A DNA stretch of 55,815 bases from JAFAZI01 sp035501255. Lineage in GTDB: Bacteria > Actinomycetota > Actinomycetes > JAFAQI01. Below, one piece after another: positions 8,348 through 16,437 of the stretch. Under the pieces are notes generated by a model. It worked only from the letters and a program-made list of their open reading frames with translations. It was not told the origin of the DNA and searched no databases. The stretch spans positions 1 through 55,815 of the forward strand of contig DATJWM010000144.1 of NCBI GenBank assembly GCA_035501255.1, in the 5' to 3' direction. The position numbers were made by a program, and so were the translations under genes. Positions within the stretch are counted from its first letter, which is position 1, and each line of letters opens with the position of its first letter.

Positions 8348-9259
8348 GTGAAGCATTGGGTGACCTATCCGCTGATCAGCCATCCGTATGATCCCCAGTT
8401 CATGTCGCGCGACGCGCTGGTCCGGTTCGCCCGTGCGGCGGAGGCGGCCGGCTTCGACGGGATCGGGTTCACCGATCATCCGGCGCCGTCCGACCGGTGG
8501 TTGAACAGTGGTGGCCACGACGCGCTCGATCCGTTCGCCGCACTGGCCTTTCTGGCCGCGGTCACCGAGCGCATCCTGTTGATCCCGAACATCATCGTGC
8601 TGCCTTATCGCAACCCGTTCGTGGTGGCGAAGGCGATCGCGACCATCGACATGCTCTCGGGGGGGCGGTTCGTGCTCGCGACCGCGACCGGATACCAGCG
8701 ACCCGAGTACGCGGCGCTCGGGGTGGAGTTCGACAACCGCAACGCACTGTTCGACGAGGCGATCGAGGTGATGCGCGGGATCTGGACCACGGACAACTTC
8801 GCCTACGACGGTTCCACCTTCCGGGCGGTCGGTCAGACCGCCAACCCGAAGCCGAGCCGGGTGCCGATCTGGATCGGCGGGAACAGCCAGCGGTCGCGGG
8901 AGCGGGTCGCGCAGGTGGGCGACGGATGGTGTCCGTTCCCGGCACCGGCCGCGATGGCAAAGGTGGTCAAGACGCCTGCGTTGGAGACCGTCGAGGACCT
9001 CGCCGAGCGGCTCGACGACCTGTGGGTCCGGGTGGCGGAGGCCGGCCGGGATCGGTCATCGATCGACGTGACGTGGGTGAACTCAGCCGGGGGGCATGTG
9101 GGCCAGAGCCGCTTCGACGTCGAGGAGCACATCGATGGGCTCGGCCGGCTCGGCGAGCTGGGCGTGACCTGGAACGGCGTGGGTGTGCCGGCCGAGTCGC
9201 TCGAGCACGCGCTGGACGCCCTCGCGTTCTACGGCGAGAACGTCATCGCCCGCGCCTGA
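8348..9259 (+). CDS. LLM-class (probably F420-dependent) oxidoreductase
   Basis: A 303-residue TIM-barrel oxidoreductase of the bacterial-luciferase-like family. Typical features are RFARAAEAAGFDGIGFTDHPAPSDRW near the start, DPFAALAFLAAVTERILLIPNIIVLPYRNP, SGGRFVLATATGYQRPEYAALGV and PIWIGGNSQRSRERVAQVGDGWCP. In actinobacteria this subgroup mostly uses cofactor F420 rather than FMN; substrates are diverse and not predictable. The start is the GTG at 8348, because the conserved beta-strand HWVTYPL begins right after it. A frame opening at 8279 would add 23 unlike residues. It converges on the flavoprotein gene 7 bp away. Confidence 0.85.
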   Translation: MKHWVTYPLISHPYDPQFMSRDALVRFARAAEAAGFDGIGFTDHPAPSDRWLNSGGHDALDPFAALAFLAAVTERILLIPNIIVLPYRNPFVVAKAIATIDMLSGGRFVLATATGYQRPEYAALGVEFDNRNALFDEAIEVMRGIWTTDNFAYDGSTFRAVGQTANPKPSRVPIWIGGNSQRSRERVAQVGDGWCPFPAPAAMAKVVKTPALETVEDLAERLDDLWVRVAEAGRDRSSIDVTWVNSAGGHVGQSRFDVEEHIDGLGRLGELGVTWNGVGVPAESLEHALDALAFYGENVIARA

Positions 9260-9266
9260 GGCTCGG

Positions 9267-10403
9267 TCAACCCGCGGCGGAGCCGAACCAGCGCTCGACT
9301 CGGGAGGTGCCGAACGCCGCTTTGTCGGCGACGATCTGGCTCGACGGGCCTTCGATGCTGCCCACGGGTGCGCTCCCGGGCGCGAACGTGACGTCGACCT
9401 TGGCGACCGCCCTCTGGCCGAACTCCAGGTAACAGACGCCGTGGCCGTCGTAGGCCGCGTTCGAGGACTCCTGGCGGAGCAGCGCGGCGATCCGGTCCGC
9501 CACGATCTTCGCCTGCCCTTCGGCGAACACCCCGGCCTTCGGCGTGCCGACGCTGGCGACGTCACCGATGGCATACACGCCCGGATACGCGGTCTCGAGA
9601 GTGAACGGGTCGACCCCGACCCAGCCGTCGGTCGCGAGCCCCGAGGACAGCACGACGTCCGGCGCCCGGTGGACCGGCACTCCGAGGAACAGGTCGTAGG
9701 GCAGCTCGGTGTCGTCGCTGAGCAGTGCGACCCGTCGCTCCGGATCCAGGGCTTCGACGAATCGTCCCGGGTGCCAGACGATGCCGCGCTCGGCGAACGT
9801 GGTGAGCAGGAGATCGGATGCGGCCGGGGAGGGCGGAATCGGGACCGGGAGGGGCATGACGAGCGAGATCTGCGACCGGTCGAGCAGTCCGCGCTCGGCG
9901 AGCAGGTCGTGCACCAGTAGGGCGGCCTCGCTGGGCGCGGGCGGGCACTTGAACGGAAGCGACGTGACCCCGACGATCACTTGCCCGCCGGCAAAGTTGT
10001 GCAGGACCTCGCGAAGGGCGAAGGCACCCGGCTCGGTGTAGAACTCGTACCCGCCCTCGAGCAAGCCCGGCGTCGCCGCCGGGTCGAGGTCCGCTCCGAG
10101 CGCAACGACGAGGATGTCGGCGTCGAAGTCGCCCGCGTCGGTCTGCACCCGTCGCGCGCTCGGGTCGATCGTGCGAATGGTTGTCGGAACGAATCGCACT
10201 CCCGGCTTCACGATGTCGGCGTAGCGGTGGAGCACCGCGTCGGCGGTTGTGCGCCCGAACATCACGTCGAACTTCGAGAAGCCGAAGACGAAGCCTTCGG
10301 ATCCGTCGATCAACGTCAGGTCGAGCGCGTCGCCGAATAGTTCGGACAGCGTCGCGGTTAGTTCCAGTCCGCCGAAACCGGCGCCCAACACCAGGATTTT
10401 CAT
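9267..10403 (-). CDS. SQR/FCSD-like NAD(P)/FAD-dependent oxidoreductase
   Basis: A 378-residue two-dinucleotide-fold flavoprotein. MKILVLGAGFGGLE is the N-terminal FAD site. TSLPFKCPPAPSEAA contains the Lys-Cys-Pro motif found near the redox centre of sulfide:quinone reductase and flavocytochrome c sulfide dehydrogenase flavoproteins. YPGVYAIGDVASVGTPKAG is the late FAD-ribityl motif. Reported roles in this broad family include sulfide oxidation and quinone reduction. The ATG at 10403 coincides with the FAD motif. It lies 35 bp after the type III glutamine synthetase gene on the same strand, so the two may be co-transcribed. A second SQR-like gene occurs at 45401-46648. Confidence 0.78.
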   Translation of the reverse strand: MKILVLGAGFGGLELTATLSELFGDALDLTLIDGSEGFVFGFSKFDVMFGRTTADAVLHRYADIVKPGVRFVPTTIRTIDPSARRVQTDAGDFDADILVVALGADLDPAATPGLLEGGYEFYTEPGAFALREVLHNFAGGQVIVGVTSLPFKCPPAPSEAALLVHDLLAERGLLDRSQISLVMPLPVPIPPSPAASDLLLTTFAERGIVWHPGRFVEALDPERRVALLSDDTELPYDLFLGVPVHRAPDVVLSSGLATDGWVGVDPFTLETAYPGVYAIGDVASVGTPKAGVFAEGQAKIVADRIAALLRQESSNAAYDGHGVCYLEFGQRAVAKVDVTFAPGSAPVGSIEGPSSQIVADKAAFGTSRVERWFGSAAG

Positions 10404-10438
10404 TGGCTGACCGTATCCCGGCGTCTCTTCCGCCCCGG

Positions 10439-12616
10439 TCAGCGCATGAAGAGCATCTCCTGGTACGTCGGGAACGGCCACAGGTCGTCGGCGATGACGC
10501 CTTCGATCTCGTCGGCTGCCACGCGCACCGCCGCCATTGCCGGAATCAACTCGTCGCGCGCGTGCAGGCCGTGCGCGAGCGGGGTGTCCTCGCCCTCGTG
10601 GTCGATCGCGGTCTTCAGCGTCGCCAGCCCGTCCCGCAGGGCGGTGATCGTCTCGGTGAGCGCGAGGAGCTCACTCCGGTCCGCTTCGACGCCGGCGGCG
10701 GTGAGGGCGGCTATGTTCGTGGCCAGCTCGGTCTGGTAGCGGATCGCCGCCGGCAGGATGACCGTGGACCCCATCTCGAGGGTGGACCGGGCCTCGACGT
10801 TCACGCTGAGGACGTACTGCTCGACTCCGATCTCGAAGCGGCTGTGCATCTCGCGCGGGCTGAATACGGCGTACTTGTCGAACAGTTCGAGCGAGGGTTC
10901 GGTGATCAGCTCGGGCAGTGCGTCCATCGTGGTCCGCAGGTTCGGAAGGCCGCGCGCCTCGGCCTCGATCTGCCAGTCCTCGGAATAGCCGTCACCGTTG
11001 AAGACGACGCTTCCGTGCACCGTGATGATCTCTTGGAGCAACTCCTGTACCGCGGTGTTGAAGTCGGTGCCGGCGCCGACCGCGGCTTCGAGCTCGGTCG
11101 CGATGTAGTCGAACGCCTCGGCGAGGATCGTGTTGATCGTTGTCATCGGACCGGCGATCGACTGCCCGGAGCCGGCGGCGCGGAACTCGAACCGGTTGCC
11201 GGTGAAAGCGAAGGGGCTGGTGCGGTTCCGGTCGCCAGGGTCGGTGGGAAGGACCGGGAGGGTGTCGACGCCGATCATCAGCGTCCCCTTCTCCTTCGAC
11301 GACGTCGCGCCCCCCTTGGCGACCTGGTCGAAGACGTCGGTGAGCTGGTCACCGAGGAAGATCGAGATGATCGCCGGGGGTGCCTCGTTCGCGCCGAGCC
11401 GGTGGTCGTTGGCGGCGGACGCGACGGAGGCGCGCAGCAGGCCGCCGTAGCTGTGCACCGCGCGGATGACGGCGCCGCAGAAGACGAGGAACTGCGCGTT
11501 CTCGTGCGGTGTGTCGCCCGGAAGAAGCAGGTTGCCTTCTGTGCCGTTGCCGACCGAGAAGTTCACGTGCTTGCCCGAGCCATTGATCCCGGCGAACGGC
11601 TTCTCGTGGAACAGGCATTCCATGCCGTGCCGGTTGGCGACCTTCTTCATAGTCGTCATCAGCAGCTGTTGGTGGTCGGCGGCGACGTTCGACCGCTCGA
11701 ACACCGGGGCGATCTCGAACTGCCCGGGCGCGACCTCGTTGTGGCGGGTCTTGGCCGGGATGCCGAGCTTGAACAGCTCCCGCTCGGCGTCGAACATGCA
11801 CGCCAGGACACGGTCGGGGATCGCGCCGAAGTAGTGGTCGTCGAACTCCTGACCCTTCGGCGGCTTGGCGCCGAACAGCGTCCGACCCGAGTTGAGCAGG
11901 TCAGGGCGGGCCAGGAAGAAGCTGCGGTCGATCAGGAAGTACTCCTGCTCGGCGCCGGCGAACGACACGACCGCGTCGGGATCGTCATGGCCGAACAGCT
12001 TCAGGATCCGCTCGGCGTGGCGCGCCATTGCCTGCTGGGAGCGCAGCAGCGGTGTCTTGTGGTCCAGCGCCTCACCGGTCATCGAGATGAAGACGGTGGG
12101 GATGCACAGCGTGTTGCCGTTCGGGTTCTCCAGGATGTACGCCGGGCTGGTCACGTCCCACCCGGTGTAGCCGCGGGCCTCGAAGGTGGACCGCAGACCG
12201 CCGTTGGGGAAACTCGACGCGTCGGGCTCGCCCTGGATGAGCGCCTTGCCGGCGAACTCGGCGAGTGCCGTGCCGTCCCCGACGGGGTCGAGGAAGCTGT
12301 CGTGCTTTTCCGCCGTGAGGCCGGTCAGCGGGTAGAACACGTGCGCGTAATGCGTGGCCCCCTTCTTCATCGCCCAGTCCTTCATCGCGATCGCTACCGC
12401 GTCCGCGACCGTCGGGTCGAGAGGCTTGGAATGCTCGATCGTTGCCATCACCGACTTGTAGATGGCCTTGGGCAGGACCTTCTGCATGACGGTCGGGCTG
12501 AAGACGTTCTCGGCGAAGATCTCGCCGGGCTCCTCGTCGAGGGAGAAGGTGGAGGTGGGTGGCTCATGCATCCGAACGGTGCTGATGGCCTGGACGCGTG
12601 CGCTGTTTCCACCCAT
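10439..12616 (-). CDS. glnN: Type III glutamine synthetase
   Basis: A 725-residue protein, the size of the large type III enzymes rather than the about 470-residue GlnA. The family signatures are seen in order: ENVFSPTVMQKVLPK, KKGATHYAHVFYPLTG, PTVFISMTGEALDHKTPLLRS, SFAGAEQEYFLID, RHNEVAPGQFEIAPVFE, CLFHEKPFAGINGSGKHVNFS (ATP and metal site), GANEAPPAIISIFLG and NRTSPFAFTGNRFEFRAAGS. It makes glutamine from glutamate, ammonia and ATP as a cytoplasmic oligomer. An AAGGAG Shine-Dalgarno sequence (GCCAAGGAGCCCC on the minus strand) precedes the ATG. Type III enzymes usually supplement a GlnA and are often nitrogen-regulated. No nitrogen-regulator site was recognised. Confidence 0.95.
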   Translation of the reverse strand: MGGNSARVQAISTVRMHEPPTSTFSLDEEPGEIFAENVFSPTVMQKVLPKAIYKSVMATIEHSKPLDPTVADAVAIAMKDWAMKKGATHYAHVFYPLTGLTAEKHDSFLDPVGDGTALAEFAGKALIQGEPDASSFPNGGLRSTFEARGYTGWDVTSPAYILENPNGNTLCIPTVFISMTGEALDHKTPLLRSQQAMARHAERILKLFGHDDPDAVVSFAGAEQEYFLIDRSFFLARPDLLNSGRTLFGAKPPKGQEFDDHYFGAIPDRVLACMFDAERELFKLGIPAKTRHNEVAPGQFEIAPVFERSNVAADHQQLLMTTMKKVANRHGMECLFHEKPFAGINGSGKHVNFSVGNGTEGNLLLPGDTPHENAQFLVFCGAVIRAVHSYGGLLRASVASAANDHRLGANEAPPAIISIFLGDQLTDVFDQVAKGGATSSKEKGTLMIGVDTLPVLPTDPGDRNRTSPFAFTGNRFEFRAAGSGQSIAGPMTTINTILAEAFDYIATELEAAVGAGTDFNTAVQELLQEIITVHGSVVFNGDGYSEDWQIEAEARGLPNLRTTMDALPELITEPSLELFDKYAVFSPREMHSRFEIGVEQYVLSVNVEARSTLEMGSTVILPAAIRYQTELATNIAALTAAGVEADRSELLALTETITALRDGLATLKTAIDHEGEDTPLAHGLHARDELIPAMAAVRVAADEIEGVIADDLWPFPTYQEMLFMR

Positions 12617-12781
12617 GCGGGGCTCCTTGGCGTGAGGGGTTCACGGCAGACGGTAGGAGGCGTTTGTTTCAGCCAGATCAATCCGCCGCGGTGGCAGTCG
12701 GGATTTGCGAAACGTGCCTGACATCTGGTGCCGATATGCCAGGGGGATGAGTGGTGACCCCGCAATGAGCGGGCGGCAACG

Positions 12782-14215
12782 ATGACCGGCACGCACGACG
12801 GGATCGATCCGTCGCGCGACACCTTGCAGAAGGCGCTTCGGATCAATCTGGATCCGCGCTGGTACGGCACGGTCGCCGAGATCGGTGCCGGGCAGGAGGT
12901 CGCGCGCTGGTTCTTCCGGGCGGGTGGCGCGGCCGGCACGGTGGCGAAGACGATGTCGGCGTACGACATGGAGGTCAGCGACGCCGTCTACGGCAAGTCC
13001 GAGCGCTACGTGTCCCTCGGACGCCTTCAGGCGATGCTGTCTCACGAGTTCGACCTGAACACTGCCCGACTTGGCGTCAGTCGGGGCGACAGCACGGCAT
13101 TCTTTGCCTTCGCCGACACCGTGGTCGCGCGCAGCTACTCGGGGGGCAACGAGTGCCACGGCTGGATGGGGGTCCGCTTTCAGGCCCACCCCTTGGATGA
13201 GCCGAGCCAGATCGTGCTGCACGTGCGGATGCTCGACGACGACGCCAAGCTTCAGCAGGAGGCCCTCGGTATCGTCGGGATCAACCTCTTGCACGCCGCC
13301 TTCTTCGAGCACCACGAGCCCGAGCAGGCGATCGCCAGCCTGCTCGACCAGCTCGGCACCGGCCGGATCGAGATCGACATGATCGACTTCGAGGGGATCG
13401 AGTTCCGTCGGGTCGACAACCGGCTGATGGCCCTGCGCCTGGTGCAACTTGGGCTGTCCGGGGTTGCGATGTTCGGTTCGGACGGCGGAGTTCTGCAGCC
13501 GAGCGAGACGCTTCGCAAGCGACCGATCCTGGTCGAGCGCGGCAGCTTCCGGCCGCCGACCGTGGTCAACATCGACATGCTCGAGTGCGCGGTAGAGAAG
13601 TTCAGCCGGGATCCGGCCGTCGAGGGCAAAGAGATCCTGACCCTGACCGAGCTGACGATGCGCAACCTGCTGGCCGGCGGCAACGACGTCGACCGGCGCG
13701 ATTTCCTCGCCCGGGCGGACCTGCTGTCCGCCTGCGGGATGACGGTGATGATCTCCGACTACGTGGACTACCACCGGCTCGCGGCGTATCTCGGCGAACG
13801 AACGACGGAGCGGATCGGCATGGTCATGGGGGTCCCGAGCCTCGTCGACCTGTTCGACGAGTCCAAGCATCTCCATCTCCCGGGCGGAATTCTGGAAGGT
13901 TTCGGGCGCCTGTTCAAAAATGACCTGCGGTTGTTCGTCTACCCGATGCGCCGGAGCGAGGACGGCACGGTCGTGACCGCGGGAGACCTGTCAGTGACCG
14001 ACGAGCTCCAGCCGTTGTATGACTACCTGAGCCGTCGCGGGAGTTTCGTCCCGCTCGATAACTACACGCCCGCGTTCCTTCCGATCCTTAGCCGTGACGT
14101 CCTCCGGCGGATCGCGGAGGGTGACGAGGAGTGGAAGTCGATGGTGCCGCCCGAGGTCGCCGAAGTGATTATGCGCCGGTCGTTCTTCGGCTACCGCGAG
14201 CTCGTCAGTCAGTAG
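12782..14215 (+). CDS. Large conserved protein of unknown function
   Basis: A 477-residue soluble protein without signal peptide or membrane segment. The N-terminal block EIGAGQEVARWFFRAGGAAG, then TVAKTMSAYDMEVSDAVYG, GGNECHGWMGVRFQ, EALGIVGINLLHAAFF, SDGGVLQPSE and LTLTELTMRNLLAGG look strongly conserved and match a family I remember from actinobacteria and cyanobacteria that has no established role. Database labels for it are, as far as I recall, unreliable. The composition is that of a folded cytoplasmic enzyme or scaffold, and I cannot assign a catalytic motif. It diverges from the glutamine synthetase gene (165-bp gap) and overlaps the end of the EAL/GGDEF gene by 11 bp in convergent orientation. 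Confidence 0.7.
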   Translation: MTGTHDGIDPSRDTLQKALRINLDPRWYGTVAEIGAGQEVARWFFRAGGAAGTVAKTMSAYDMEVSDAVYGKSERYVSLGRLQAMLSHEFDLNTARLGVSRGDSTAFFAFADTVVARSYSGGNECHGWMGVRFQAHPLDEPSQIVLHVRMLDDDAKLQQEALGIVGINLLHAAFFEHHEPEQAIASLLDQLGTGRIEIDMIDFEGIEFRRVDNRLMALRLVQLGLSGVAMFGSDGGVLQPSETLRKRPILVERGSFRPPTVVNIDMLECAVEKFSRDPAVEGKEILTLTELTMRNLLAGGNDVDRRDFLARADLLSACGMTVMISDYVDYHRLAAYLGERTTERIGMVMGVPSLVDLFDESKHLHLPGGILEGFGRLFKNDLRLFVYPMRRSEDGTVVTAGDLSVTDELQPLYDYLSRRGSFVPLDNYTPAFLPILSRDVLRRIAEGDEEWKSMVPPEVAEVIMRRSFFGYRELVSQ

Positions 14216-16400
14216 CGACGGCGGCGCCGCCACGCTGCTTGGCGCGGACGAGCGCGGCGTCGGCCGTGACGAACGCCTCACGCAACGCGTGTTGTCCTTC
14301 ACCGATCCGGCTGATCCCGACCGAGACGTCGGCGTCGTAGGGGTGCAGGACCTTGGCGGCGCGCTCCCGGATGGCGGTGACTCGAAGCCGGGCGCGTTCC
14401 TCGGACATCGGCGGGAGGAGCAAGGCGAACTGGTCGCCGCCGGTACGGAACACCGCCTCCCACCCGAGTGGAGGTGCCGACAGCTCGGCGGCGACCGCTT
14501 GAAGGGCTCGGTCGCCGCCGACGTGGCCGTACGCATCGTTGATGCACTTGAATCGGTCGATGTCCACCGCTGCCACCCAGCCGATCGGGCGGTCGGCCCC
14601 GCGCCGGTCGTCGAGCAGCTCGTCCCAGCGCATCCGGTTGGCGACCGTCGTGAGCGCGTCGCGGTAGACCATCTCCTGGAGCTGACCGAGACGGTCGAGC
14701 GCGGCCAGGCGGCTGCCCGCATGCAGGCACAACAGCTCGACGGCCTCGACCGTGTCGCTTTCGACGTTCGCGGCGACCCGACTGACCGCGCATAGCAGTC
14801 CGATCAACCGGTCCCCGTCGCGCAGGGGAGCGAGGAGCATCGCGAATGCACCGCGCTCCCGCAACATCTGGGTCGGGCCGAAGCCGAGGTCGAGCGCGCC
14901 GCCTCCCGAGTAGCAGGAGGTGAAGTCGGCGGACAGGTCGTGCAGCGAGCGCACCTCGTTGGCCTGCAGCGTGGTGAGCCACGACGCGTCCGGGCCGATG
15001 TCGGCCAGCAACTCAAGCCGGTCGCCGTCGAGGATCCACACGGCCGCGGACTCCAGATGTGTGACGGCCACGGTTGACTCGACCGTGCGCTCCGCGACCT
15101 GGTTCGACGAGGCTCCCGAGGCAACCCACGGTGCGCGCCGCCCCAGCTCGTACAACGCCGAGTTGTGTCGATCGGTGTGGCCGATCTGCCCAAGCCGGGC
15201 GGACAGGATCGCAGCCGCCCCTCGAACGTTCGCGATGTCGACCTCGGTCATCGCGACGACCGTGTCGACGTTCAACACCCCGGTGACGTCCCCGTCGGTG
15301 CGGAGCGGGATCGCCAGTTCGCTCACGACGCCAGGCAACGCGGCCCGGTACCGCGGGTCCACCGTCACATTGGGCACGAGGATCTCTGCCTGCGCCTGGT
15401 AGCACGCGCCGGTGATTCCGACGCCGGGTGGCATCCCGTCCTGGACGAGCCATTGGCCGCGGCGGGACAGGCAGCGCAGGACGCCGCTGCGTTCGATGTA
15501 GATCGACGGCAGCATGCGGCCGTCCCGGGCGAGATAGCGGGTGATGATGTCCGCCGCGTCCTGCGGGTGGGTGGTGCGATCGACCGCGATGCGCAGGTCA
15601 GCGAGGTCGGTGTCGACCTCGTGCCGCGGGTGGCGCGCCGGGCTGGCCGGGATCGCCCACGGTGAGTCGGGTCGGCTGAGGAGGTATCCCTGCACGATGT
15701 CGATGCCGAGATTGCGCAGTACGTCGAGTTCCGCCCCGGTCTCGACTCCCTCAGCGATCGTCGTGGCATGCAGGCCGCGCGAGAACGCCACGAGGGCGTC
15801 GACCAGGGAGCGTTGCTGCCGGCTGTAGTGGATCCCGGCGATCAGCGACCGATCGATCTTGACGAACGCGGGGGAGAGTCGCAGAACGTGAGCCATGCTC
15901 GCGTACCCCGCGCCGACGTCGTCGATCGCGAGCAGGGTTCCGGCGGCGAGCCACGGCTGCAGTCGGGCCAGCAACCGGGTGTAGTCACCGACCGGCTCGT
16001 GCTCGGTGAGCTCGAGCACGTGGGGTGGCAAGGCGGATCGAATCGCATCGAAGCGGGCATCCTGCAGGACGGTGTGGCCGACGTTGAGGAAGAGGAGTGC
16101 GCCGTCGGGCGGTGACCCGTGGGCGGCGGCGGCGGCGAGGCAGGCAAGTTCCACGTCGACCCGCAGACCCAGGTGGTCGGCTTCGGCCAGCCAGCGGTCG
16201 GGACTGCGCCGTGGGTCTGCGGTCGCGCGGGACAGTGCCTCGTAGCCGACGACGCGGCCATCGGTAACCCGGACGAGCGGTTGGAAGACCGGAGTAATGC
16301 CACCGGGTTCAAGAAGTGATCGGATGAACGACGGATCCACGGCGGCGTCGTGGGCGGCGGCCGTAGTCGTCACTGTGATCCGATCGGCAGGCCGGGGCAC
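14205..16400 (-). CDS. EAL-GAF-GAF-GGDEF cyclic-di-GMP signalling protein
   Basis: A 731-residue cytoplasmic protein with the EAL domain first (about residues 35-265). YEALSR, FLNVGHTV, LELTEHEP, AIDDVGAGYAS, KIDRSLI, AEGVE and QGYLLSRP supply the metal and substrate residues expected of an active c-di-GMP phosphodiesterase. Two GAF-like sensor segments follow (about 285-410 and 430-560). The C-terminal GGDEF domain (about 575-725) has DIDRFKCINDAYGHVGGD and the signature changed to GGDQF, so cyclase activity is uncertain. The protein probably makes or degrades c-di-GMP in response to ligands sensed by GAF. It follows the MFS-CNB gene by 37 bp on the same strand and so may be co-transcribed with it. 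Confidence 0.88.
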   Translation of the reverse strand: MPRPADRITVTTTAAAHDAAVDPSFIRSLLEPGGITPVFQPLVRVTDGRVVGYEALSRATADPRRSPDRWLAEADHLGLRVDVELACLAAAAAHGSPPDGALLFLNVGHTVLQDARFDAIRSALPPHVLELTEHEPVGDYTRLLARLQPWLAAGTLLAIDDVGAGYASMAHVLRLSPAFVKIDRSLIAGIHYSRQQRSLVDALVAFSRGLHATTIAEGVETGAELDVLRNLGIDIVQGYLLSRPDSPWAIPASPARHPRHEVDTDLADLRIAVDRTTHPQDAADIITRYLARDGRMLPSIYIERSGVLRCLSRRGQWLVQDGMPPGVGITGACYQAQAEILVPNVTVDPRYRAALPGVVSELAIPLRTDGDVTGVLNVDTVVAMTEVDIANVRGAAAILSARLGQIGHTDRHNSALYELGRRAPWVASGASSNQVAERTVESTVAVTHLESAAVWILDGDRLELLADIGPDASWLTTLQANEVRSLHDLSADFTSCYSGGGALDLGFGPTQMLRERGAFAMLLAPLRDGDRLIGLLCAVSRVAANVESDTVEAVELLCLHAGSRLAALDRLGQLQEMVYRDALTTVANRMRWDELLDDRRGADRPIGWVAAVDIDRFKCINDAYGHVGGDRALQAVAAELSAPPLGWEAVFRTGGDQFALLLPPMSEERARLRVTAIRERAAKVLHPYDADVSVGISRIGEGQHALREAFVTADAALVRAKQRGGAAVATD

Positions 16401-16437
16401 GTGGTGAAGTCAACGGGCCGCTCAATTCGAAGTCGGT

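Noticed and set aside
10181..12721. An 846-codon open frame on the plus strand opposite the glutamine synthetase gene
   Set aside because: It is antisense to a fully recognisable type III glutamine synthetase and its translation is Arg/Val/Gly-rich without any motif; a by-product of high G+C codon bias.
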